Source of the DNA: Marinobacterium rhizophilum DSM 18822
GTDB lineage: Bacteria > Pseudomonadota > Gammaproteobacteria > Pseudomonadales > Balneatricaceae
Direction: 5' to 3'
Assembly: GCF_000378045.1 (NCBI RefSeq)
Contig: NZ_KB899091.1
Span: 62,001-126,000 of the forward strand
DNA: 64,000 bases
Below, in pieces: positions 9,701-16,314 of this stretch; position 1 is the stretch's first letter, and the number at the start of each line of letters is the position of its first letter. Below the pieces are notes generated by a model. That model did not search any database and had not been told where the DNA came from. It worked only from the letters and a program-made list of their open reading frames with translations. The translations under genes were made by a program, and so were the position numbers.

Positions 9701-11304
9701 AGAATAACAGGATCCGACCAGTCTGCTGGCACCACTGCCTGCAGCCCACCTGCCCTGAAACCGTCCCACCAATAGCTGGCTTGGGCCTGGGGAAGCACCA
9801 GTGGCCTGCGCGCGCCACCGATATCATGCCCGAAGACCGTGAAGTTGATGGCCATATCGCCAAAGCTGTTTTCGTCGTAGTAGTCGTCCACGGTCGCGAA
9901 GATCTTGGCTGAGACCTGGTCGATAAGCTCGGTCATGTCGGCGTCGCCGTAAGTCTGGCCACTGTCGATCACCGGGAAAATGCAGATTTGCAGCGTCGGG
10001 TTTAGCGCCGCACGCGGGTTCTTGCGCCCCCAGTAGGTTACCGAGGAGGCCGGCACCGGATTCAGAGTGCCGAAATCGTCCGGCAGCCGTGGTCCAAGTT
10101 GTGCCACGTAGTCGGCGACTCGCCATGCCTCAACTTGTGCCTTTCGTGGCAGACGGATCAGTAGACTCTGAGTGTGGGTCTGCCCCTCAGAAATCTCCGC
10201 CCCAGCACGGTCGAGCTTGCGCTCGAACTGCACATTCAGCCGCTGGTCCAGCACCGCCATCCGTGTCGCCGATGCACTGAGCGCGACGAGGTGGCCGCCG
10301 GTCCGATGGAAACGATGGACTGTGAAACCGACCTTTGCCGAGTGGCGATCGTCGCAGGGTTCGTTCGGATCTCGCGGCCGGTCGTCGTCTTCGCCGGTGC
10401 CGGGCCCGCATTTACAGTCGCAACCGCAGCGCTGGAGCAGCGTCCTCAACACGTAGCAGACTCGCGCCAGCGGATCTGCTAGGCGTGCCGCCACCTCTGG
10501 TAGCGCAGCACGCATGTCCCTTTTCTCGATCAGCCCGCCCTTCCGCGCGAGCACTAAGTGGGTTCCATTGGCCACGGCCGCCGCCGTCACCCGGTCAACG
10601 TCAAAGCGATGTGTCTCGATACCGCCCCGCACGCTGTCCTCCCCAGTCAGGATAAGCCGCAACTCTCCCTTATGACGGCCCAGCAGGATGTTGTGCCGCG
10701 CCGGGTCCAGGGCCGTCAGGTCACCGTCTAGATCGAGCGTGCCGAGCGTCTCCGCAAGACCGGTACGCCTGTCGATCTCCATCAGCTCACTGCCGCTTTC
10801 GCGTCCTGTCACGCGCAGCACCAGCTTCCGCCGCAACACGACAATCTCGTTGACCGGGCCCTCCGCGTCTTCTGCGATCCGCTTCACCCGCGGTTCCGTC
10901 GAGATTCCCTTTGTGTCGGGACAGTCGGAACGCGGCCGGAAATCGATCGACCATGCCTGCCCGTCCACGTCGATGGCATAAAGCAGCAGCGGCGTTGCCC
11001 CGCCTGTGGCATAGGCTTTTACGATTTTCGCGTCGAGCTTCGTCCAGATCAGCGGCTCGCTGCCGTCGCCTAGCCCGTCAAAATCGAATACCGAAAGCGT
11101 CTTTTGTCCGAAAGCCACGACAAAAAGGTCGTCAGGTCCAAACAAGACTATCGGCCCTTCACCCGCCGGTTCGCCGGTGTCTGAATTCTTGGAATGGCTG
11201 CCGCCGGGAGGACACCAGCCTGCAACGTCGGCTTTTCCGCCTTTCCGCGTTGCGCGGTATCCGGACTGACGAACTACTTTTAATTTTTCACTCGATATGG
11301 ACAT
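6727..11304 (-). CDS. Giant M6-type (immune inhibitor A-like) metalloprotease
   Basis: A protein of about 1525 residues. The start is taken at the ATG at 11304 (MSISSEKLK), which has GGAG 9 bases upstream; an upstream in-frame ATG at 11346 has none. The first 400 residues look like a beta-propeller-type region and contain a cysteine cluster (CGCDCKCG, about 290-297). The protease domain follows, with zinc motif HEIGHAIGLPD at about 922-932 and a DPWAMMAGG segment that fits the Met-turn region of M6 enzymes. The C-terminal third consists of beta-sandwich-like modules. There is no signal peptide, unlike secreted M6 proteases. The gene is GC-rich between AT-rich flanks and is preceded by repeat copy B. 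Confidence 0.8.
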   Translation of the reverse strand: MSISSEKLKVVRQSGYRATRKGGKADVAGWCPPGGSHSKNSDTGEPAGEGPIVLFGPDDLFVVAFGQKTLSVFDFDGLGDGSEPLIWTKLDAKIVKAYATGGATPLLLYAIDVDGQAWSIDFRPRSDCPDTKGISTEPRVKRIAEDAEGPVNEIVVLRRKLVLRVTGRESGSELMEIDRRTGLAETLGTLDLDGDLTALDPARHNILLGRHKGELRLILTGEDSVRGGIETHRFDVDRVTAAAVANGTHLVLARKGGLIEKRDMRAALPEVAARLADPLARVCYVLRTLLQRCGCDCKCGPGTGEDDDRPRDPNEPCDDRHSAKVGFTVHRFHRTGGHLVALSASATRMAVLDQRLNVQFERKLDRAGAEISEGQTHTQSLLIRLPRKAQVEAWRVADYVAQLGPRLPDDFGTLNPVPASSVTYWGRKNPRAALNPTLQICIFPVIDSGQTYGDADMTELIDQVSAKIFATVDDYYDENSFGDMAINFTVFGHDIGGARRPLVLPQAQASYWWDGFRAGGLQAVVPADWSDPVILDGTEAFEMRANPRAGAVKIYDMPFAAMWSSANLGNFPVSLTFDGTETLELTVVTQTGDNHVLTLNFPATTLTVNQGGDIAGFLGGLGDLLTNAIRAAEATITGNPVLIQDIEFRRIRTSSADTAFGRAQGRFRIASAGGAAIQKGQITVTGPGVPAAPLAALGLSAAHIPGVLDSSGAVSAFFRESLRAAQADAGEGIGGTMAYFNTSVTTDFDAAAQEITVGVNLTADTGGQLATIERLSSSELAGTGWDVATPNPGSESGPNNSNALRHAIDLADDTFTAALDHIRATTAWDRSTVESMFDNFDVMMIAHVGAPHPGIPLADQWACNDPADFGSKRMYARGHFATDKNPPGGEDPVQMGTATIIGQRFNAFNNPQMTNQAGVMAHEIGHAIGLPDLYAANGYRDDVGYVDPWAMMAGGNSNFHHFCGWSKWKLGWIADDPHPNVNRTIFVDLPSSTGTSVTEAWLVPVEYWDNAIRNDVRNEVGGSVPIGQLMKLNLGSDGGVTAFLELRAEGSNFSQNLSPEPTVIATNGLDPNSDRHWAVNGLYRRSVHLLNDGTELRAINDTWDFAAAPEFPVKGCVAEVADIRTVRGSIPVYRVRVEREQVEYIDLYFQDHVPSWKSPDIWVDWPGDNPDPTVPRVYPVGTPTDQGETVRFPNTGIEPHYVVARVHNAGNVRAEDVNVRWFVCDPPGAGDDGRWINRGTQVISEVGPGTNEIAVFDWQVDNSTNVHQCMRMEIIDWTIPSEVDPATGDTVALSSDDVKLQNNNAQQNVFDFEALTSSPYPPINFPMQVHNDRVGTEIAALVPSGLPYGSKLTISPREQAIPSGQARVFNCKLELDDAVIRPGCDNDSGFLLTAWRRAEEADEIWGSCFYHIRPRFRTNLELVQGTWFHGRVVVHGWLHVLADTAIDLTDDQPLAARIRMLIDGPEGAPVWRAAPIQSDGSFFLDTTIEKGKTMVVEAWFDRTDRLGSSVSNEITLKQGSINPAG

Positions 11305-11657
11305 TACGAAATTCTCCATCAAATTTAAAAAAAGGAGGCTAAGCATCTGCGGATAATAGGATATCTATTTCGGCCAGCGGTGTTTGTTCATTCTTGAAGC
11401 TAAGGGTGAGAAATAGTGCCGAGTAAACACGCTACTGCCCTTCCGGGTATATGGAAAACAAAAATCGAATCGAAGCCAAGGATTAGAGCAATAACAACAA
11501 AGACATGCTACCGATATATTACGTTCGCCGAGACTTGTAAGACATTCACCAAGAATCAAAGGCGCATTCGTTATGCACACGAAGGCAGCTTTGCTTTAAC
11601 CAACTTGCCTCAATAGACATTCAACGTGAAAAAATATTCTTTCTACTTGAACGACAT

Positions 11658-11675
11658 AGCATATTCCATACCAAA
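11658..11675 (-). promoter_or_regulatory. Candidate sigma-54 promoter, copy B
   Basis: The 18 bases TTTGGTATGGAATATGCT on the minus strand are identical to copies A and C. The predicted transcript start is about 340 bases before the M6 protease ATG. Confidence 0.6.
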
Positions 11676-11737
11676 TGGAAAACCGATTACAACAGACTGA
11701 ATCTAAAGAATATCAACCATTATGCTGGAGTTCGTGC

Positions 11738-11753
11738 GGGTCGAAAAAAACCC
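11738..11753. promoter_or_regulatory. Palindrome GGGTC-N6-AACCC, copy B proximal site
   Basis: The same half-sites, 6-base centre and 66-base distance to the -24 GG as in copies A and C. Confidence 0.55.
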
Positions 11754-11824
11754 ATTAAAAAATCAAAAAAAGATCGAAACATTTTTAAATCAATTGATTA
11801 ACTTCACACAGACCATATACCCGA

Positions 11825-11844
11825 CTGGGTCACAATCGACCCAG
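11825..11844. promoter_or_regulatory. Palindrome CTGGGTC-N6-GACCCAG, copy B distal site
   Basis: A perfect 7-bp inverted repeat. The half-sites equal those of copy A although the flanking bases differ. The centre is about 89 bp from the proximal site. Confidence 0.65.
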
Positions 11845-11898
11845 TTTCTATTGACTCGGGGGTTCAGCTAATAAGTACGACACTCATGCTGAGCTTCC

Positions 11899-14319
11899 CT
11901 AGGGCTTCCGGGTCAAACGCAAACCCCAGCGATTGAGCTTTCCTTTATCCGCCCCGGCCATATCGGCCACCTTCAGCCGCCATTCGCCCTGGACGGTCTC
12001 CCCGTGCAGGACTTGCAGGGCCGGCAGGTTTGCCGTTGTGTAAGTGGTGATGATGTTGTCGGTCCAGCGACCGGTACGTACGTGGAGCGGTACGGTGGTG
12101 CCGGCCGGCGAGACCAGCGATATCACCAGGTCACCGATATAGGTGTGGGTAATATCGACCGATACCTCCACATCCTGGACCTGTCCGTCTTCCGCCACAT
12201 TCAGGGAGCGTTCGATACCGGCCGGATCGTTATCGGGAATTGACACGCCCGGAAACTCCTCAACTTCGACCACTGTAGAGGCCTGCGTGGTGATTTCCAG
12301 CTCCCATTGGTTCAGCGTGCCGAGATCGACTGCGGCCAGATCCTGTACCCACAATACCCAGTCACCCTCGATGGGTTCTCCGGCGAGGACCGATAAGCCA
12401 GGCGTTGTCGTGACGTCATAGCTTCGCTGGATGTTGTCCGACGAACCACCATTGCGGTCATGCAACACGACCTCGCGGCCCGAGGGGGCTATCAAGGTGA
12501 GACGCAGGTCGCCGATGTAAGTGTGGGTTAGGTCCAAGCTGACCTTGATCGACGCAAGGCTACCGCTGGCGTCAATATGGATGGTGTCCCGTGCACCGAC
12601 AGCGCTGTGGTCGGGAATCGCGAGCTCAGGGGAGGAGGCTTCGCTTACGATTTGCCCCGTAGCACCTTGCAATCGGCGCCGCGCCTCGGTAACCGCCTGG
12701 AACGCATTTACCCGGCCATATCCAAACCATTGGGAATGACCATTGCCGTCATAGGTGCCGAAAAGGTTGCCCAGTTGCGGATCGGGATTGTTGTCGATGA
12801 TTTTATCCGCCGTGGATTGCATAATTTCCCGCACCTCCCCTGCCGTCAGGTTGGGATTAGCGGAGAGGATAAGGGCCGCGGCACCAGCCACGGTCGGACA
12901 AGCGCTTGAGGTGCCACCAAAACCAGCGGTGTAATCCGTGCTCGAATAGCCACTCGGCCCGACCCGGTCGGTGGTGACGATTCCTCGACCACTGACGGGG
13001 ACTGTTACCCGGGGATAGGTACGCGGGGGCACGTTATTGCTAGGCGCACACACAGTGATTTCCCTGCCCCAGTTGCTGTAAGCGGATTTAGTTGCCAGGC
13101 TGCTCGATGCAGCCACGGCGATGACGTCCTCGTGAGCGGCAAAACCGGCCAGCCAACGGGTTGGGCCGTTTGGCTGGTTATTCGGCCAACCGGATTCGTC
13201 GACAATGCCATTGACCGGACGGTTATCGTTGCCGGATGCAAATACCAGCACACAGCCCCTACCACCACGCCCAACGGTTGCCGCGCGGTGCAGCGCTGTG
13301 TTCATACGCAAACTCAGGCTGAAGGAGCGGGCCGCTACTCCCCAGCTGCAGGACATCACACTGGCGCCGTGATCTATGACCCAGTCACACAGGTCTTCAA
13401 TGGAACTGTCGTCAATCATTCCACTGGTGCGAATCGGCATAAGGGCGCAGCCCGGTGCAACCCCTACCACACCGATACCATTTTCCTCTGCCACCGCCAC
13501 ACCGCAGCAAGCCGTACCGTGGTTGTCATCCTCCAGCTCCGGCAAAGGTTCGAAGTCATGGCCAGCGAAATCCCGCGGAGACACGACCTTATCGGCAGCT
13601 TGAAAATCGGAATGATGGAGATCGCAGGAGTCGTCGGCCACGGCCACGACAACCGAGCGCTCGCCGCGGCTCAGGTCCCAGGCATGTACCGTGTCGATGT
13701 GCCCGGCAGTTGAGAGCAACGGGCCTCCGCTATTGAATAAATGCCATTGATTGGGGAACAGGGTGTCGGAGGGTGTGTAGCAACTTTGCGAAGCAATCGC
13801 CACATTGGGTTCGCTGATGATCACCTTGTCGTTCTGCGCGAGCCGGTTGGCAATCTTGATCGGGTTTTCGGTCGCCTGGGGGCCAACTCTGAATACGTAT
13901 ACACGGGGAGCATCGCGAATTTCCCTTTCCAACGTCAAGCCAAATTCGGCCATGATCGCCTCGATGTCACTATCCGAAGCATCTAGCCGGAACTGCACCG
14001 TGATCTCATCCATTGGATAAACCTTTGCCTGGGGTTCGTCCACCGGCGCATAAACATGAGAGGCGAACTCCACTTCGCTGCCGCGACGCACGCGCTCCAT
14101 GATGGCGTCCCGCTCTTCTGCCTGGACAGAGTACTCATCGAGATTCTGCCGGCGAAGTCGACGGCAGTAGGCGGCGTTGTAGTTTGTCCCGACCTTCTCT
14201 CTGGTAATTCCGCGCTTCAAGCGCACGGTGAAACGATCCGGATCCTTGACCAGCGAAACTCTTTCGCCTGCGCGCCAAAGATATAGGCCTAGGTCTTCTT
14301 GTTTGTTTATCTCTGACAT
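11899..14319 (-). CDS. S8 subtilisin-family protease with two P domains
   Basis: An 806-residue serine protease. The catalytic triad is Asp229 (VAVADDS), His267 (DDNHGTAC) and Ser471 (GGTSSACP), with the oxyanion Asn at about 364 (ASGND). Two P (proprotein convertase) domains follow, about 565-680 and 690-805, each with the HTYIGDL segment. The N-terminal 180 residues look like an inhibitory prodomain (YVFRVGP, IISEPNVAI). The ATG follows AGGAG. No signal peptide is seen, so it is either not Sec-exported or uses another route. The gene lies between repeat copies B and C; its own upstream region is the unusual AT-rich stretch 14320-14807 plus copy C. Confidence 0.88.
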   Translation of the reverse strand: MSEINKQEDLGLYLWRAGERVSLVKDPDRFTVRLKRGITREKVGTNYNAAYCRRLRRQNLDEYSVQAEERDAIMERVRRGSEVEFASHVYAPVDEPQAKVYPMDEITVQFRLDASDSDIEAIMAEFGLTLEREIRDAPRVYVFRVGPQATENPIKIANRLAQNDKVIISEPNVAIASQSCYTPSDTLFPNQWHLFNSGGPLLSTAGHIDTVHAWDLSRGERSVVVAVADDSCDLHHSDFQAADKVVSPRDFAGHDFEPLPELEDDNHGTACCGVAVAEENGIGVVGVAPGCALMPIRTSGMIDDSSIEDLCDWVIDHGASVMSCSWGVAARSFSLSLRMNTALHRAATVGRGGRGCVLVFASGNDNRPVNGIVDESGWPNNQPNGPTRWLAGFAAHEDVIAVAASSSLATKSAYSNWGREITVCAPSNNVPPRTYPRVTVPVSGRGIVTTDRVGPSGYSSTDYTAGFGGTSSACPTVAGAAALILSANPNLTAGEVREIMQSTADKIIDNNPDPQLGNLFGTYDGNGHSQWFGYGRVNAFQAVTEARRRLQGATGQIVSEASSPELAIPDHSAVGARDTIHIDASGSLASIKVSLDLTHTYIGDLRLTLIAPSGREVVLHDRNGGSSDNIQRSYDVTTTPGLSVLAGEPIEGDWVLWVQDLAAVDLGTLNQWELEITTQASTVVEVEEFPGVSIPDNDPAGIERSLNVAEDGQVQDVEVSVDITHTYIGDLVISLVSPAGTTVPLHVRTGRWTDNIITTYTTANLPALQVLHGETVQGEWRLKVADMAGADKGKLNRWGLRLTRKP

Positions 14320-14807
14320 AATCTTGTCTCCTACTTCTTAACGATGACCCCGTATCAATAACCAAGCCATCGTATCGCCAGTTACAATACTGCGTTTTCC
14401 ATATATATAACAATTCATTAAAAAACAGTAAGCTGTTAAATAAAGACACTACTAACGTCTGATTTTACGTGTTTTTCTTTCTACTGATCCACTCAACGTG
14501 ACATTCCACAATCATGACAATTTTATAACCAATTAAGCCTATGCTTTAGCCTAGCATAGGCAAATTCTGTTCCAGTAAGGAATCCTAAAACAACTATTTA
14601 AAATAGTTGTATTTATTAAACTTCAAACAAAACTGATGGCTATCAGTAAACCCAGTGACGGAATTATAAAAGCAACGTACATTTAACCAAGACTTTGATA
14701 TAAAATAAGTTTATACAAAGAGGAAGATGACCCAACAATGGGTCCAAAACAACCCATATCCATAAAAACATAATAAGATCTAGGGAAATGTTTGCTCATT
14801 CACGCAA
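14320..14807. promoter_or_regulatory. AT-rich upstream region of the S8 protease gene with several palindromes
   Basis: No gene is seen in these 490 bases. They contain a perfect 9-bp hairpin (GCCTATGCT at 14537-14545 with its complement at 14553-14561) and a 10-bp inverted repeat with a one-base centre (ACAACTATTT at 14590-14599 with its complement at 14601-14610). A further copy of the island palindrome GGGTC-N6-AACCC is at 14740-14755. This looks like a complex control region or long leader; no exact copy of the 18-bp promoter element is present. Confidence 0.5.
14740..14755. promoter_or_regulatory. Seventh GGGTC-N6-AACCC palindrome
   Basis: The same half-sites and 6-base centre as in the three repeats but outside them. 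It overlaps a second inverted repeat, GACCCA-N4-TGGGTC (14729-14744). It is about 420 bases upstream of the S8 protease start. Confidence 0.5.
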
Positions 14808-15068
14808 CCGCGGGGTGGCGAATGGCTCCGAGCAACTACGCTACCGCCCCTCCAGACATACGGAAAGCTGATTTCGAATAAAAGCCAAGAGTTAGACCAA
14901 TAACGATCACGACATCCCGCCAATACATTACGTTCGCCAAAACTTGGAAGAAGATCACCAATAATCATAGGCGCATATGTTAGGTATACGCAGGCTGCCT
15001 TTTTTACAAAACCCCTGACTCCAAGAAACATCCAACATGAACATATCTTCTATTTACGTAATAAATAC

Positions 15069-15086
15069 AGCATATTCCATACCAAA
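15069..15086 (-). promoter_or_regulatory. Candidate sigma-54 promoter, copy C
   Basis: The 18 bases on the minus strand are identical to copies A and B: GG and GC 10 bases apart, flanked by T on both outer sides. Confidence 0.6.
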
Positions 15087-15148
15087 CGGAAAGCTGATGA
15101 TAAAATATTGAATTTAAAGAATATTTATTATTATATTCGAGTTCGCAC

Positions 15149-15164
15149 GGGTCTAAACAAACCC
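15149..15164. promoter_or_regulatory. Palindrome GGGTC-N6-AACCC, copy C proximal site
   Basis: 66 bases upstream of the -24 GG, exactly as in the other copies. Confidence 0.55.
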
Positions 15165-15238
15165 ACCATAAAAACCAGAAGATTCGCGAACCAATTTTAA
15201 ATCAAGCGGTTAACTTCACACAGCCTATATACCCAGCC

Positions 15239-15254
15239 GGGTTAAATTCGACCC
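15239..15254. promoter_or_regulatory. Palindrome GGGTT-N6-GACCC, copy C distal site
   Basis: One arm differs from copies A and B (GGGTT instead of GGGTC) but the opposite arm and the 6-base spacing are kept. It is about 90 bp centre-to-centre from the proximal site. Confidence 0.55.
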
Positions 15255-15355
15255 AGTTTCTATTGATTCGGCGATTTAGATAAATGGTGCGACACTCATG
15301 GTTCAATGGCGGGAGGTAGCCAACTGCTGACAGTGACGCTTCAGCTCGGGAAGGT

Positions 15356-15441
15356 GCGATCCCCAATCACTCCACTCTTCTGAAGTTACATCACCAGCTG
15401 GAGCGACACGGCCTCTCGCGCCAGATCTTCGACCAGATCAA
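15356..15441 (+). pseudogene. IS5-family transposase fragment (in repeat copy C)
   Basis: The plus strand reads IPNHSTLLKLHHQLERHGL and then SRQIFDQI, the counterpart of the fragment at 6227-6358. It breaks off where an IS3 remnant begins. Confidence 0.7.
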
Positions 15442-16090
15442 GCTTCCAGGATATGAAGATCAGTACCGCCAGGTAGAGCCCGCCTTTACCCGTCGCCAGA
15501 TAGGTTGATGTCACCAATCCACTCTTGGTTCGGGGCCATGGCGGTAAGGTCCTGCGACAACAAGTTTGGCGCTACCGACAGTATTTGACGCGAGTTCGTT
15601 GTCGCCTCGAACTTCAAGCCGCCTTGGCTCGTAACCCTTGGCGTTGCAAACTGGCAGCGACCGTCTTGCGGCTCACAGGTGCCGGCATCGTGCAAAGCCA
15701 ACACCAATCGTGGTGAGCCAAACCGCCCCTGGCGTTGACGGGTAGCACGTACGACAATTTCAATCTCTTCGCGAAGTACACCGCGGCTTTTTTTGCGATT
15801 TCCGGATCTTCTGACTTTTCCGAGAGCTGTCGTTTGAGACGGGCATTTTCTTCCGCCAATGCCTGTTCCCGCTCGGAGAGGCCTTGCTGCTGTTGAGCTT
15901 TGGTTCGCCACTGATAGAGCTAGCTGGAATGCAGGTCCAGCTTTTGCGCCGCCGCATTTACACTGATGCAATCGGCCAATGCAAGCGAATCGTTTTTGTA
16001 TGCCTGGGAGTAACGGGTGGGTGTTTTCTTCATCGGAACAGCTCGTCTTGCCATGGGACACTTCGGTTAGTTTACTGCCTTAACGGTGTG
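15442..16090 (-). pseudogene. IS3-family element remnant (orfA with amber codon, orfB fragment)
   Basis: orfA starts at 16033 (MKKTPTRYSQAYKND, helix-turn-helix region, then LYQWRTKAQQQQGL and the leucine-zipper-like EENARLKRQL). Codon 38 (15920-15922) is TAG where IS3 OrfA proteins usually have Gln before LYQWR. The orfB part (about 15486-15780) keeps RFGSPR and the GDI segment with the first Asp of the DDE triad, then stops. The remainder of orfB is absent. Frameshifts separate the parts, so the element is dead. Confidence 0.75.
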
Positions 16091-16314
16091 TCCACTGCTG
16101 CAGGACAAGATCAAACAACTCTTCTAACGAATGGCTGCAGTAGTCCAAATAAGCTCACCATGCTCTGACACGTAAGTAATCTTGAAATAACCATTCGATC
16201 TAAACGTATATTTGAATTACTCAGATTGGAGAACTATAAATTCATAACGCTTCTAGTAGTACCTAAGCGGTCTATCGATGGACTTCCCACCCTAAGGAAT
16301 AAAAAGGGGATATG

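Larger units (their letters stand above)
11403..11893 (-). repeat. Long non-coding repeat, copy B (promoter/leader cassette)
   Basis: About 490 bp, the most diverged of the three copies. It occupies almost the whole gap between the S8 protease stop and the M6 protease start and so serves as upstream region of the M6 gene. It keeps the 18-bp promoter element (11658-11675) and both palindromes. Unlike copies A and C it has no IS5 tail and ends about 5 bases from the S8 stop codon. A minus-strand leader ORF of 71 codons (11365-11580) is open here. Confidence 0.8.
14808..15441 (-). repeat. Long non-coding repeat, copy C (promoter/leader cassette)
   Basis: About 630 bp, very similar to copy A over its whole length including the IS5 tail. 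It contains the 18-bp promoter element at 15069-15086, palindromes at 15149-15164 and 15239-15254, and an open minus-strand leader ORF of 83 codons (14780-15031). It lies upstream of the S8 protease gene but separated from it by the AT-rich region 14320-14807, so a transcript from it would have a leader of about 740 bases. Confidence 0.85.

Noticed and set aside
14639-14653. A second sigma-54 promoter just upstream of the S8 protease
   Set aside because: GG-N10-GC can be placed here, but the surrounding bases (TGGGTTT) do not fit and it is not conserved elsewhere.
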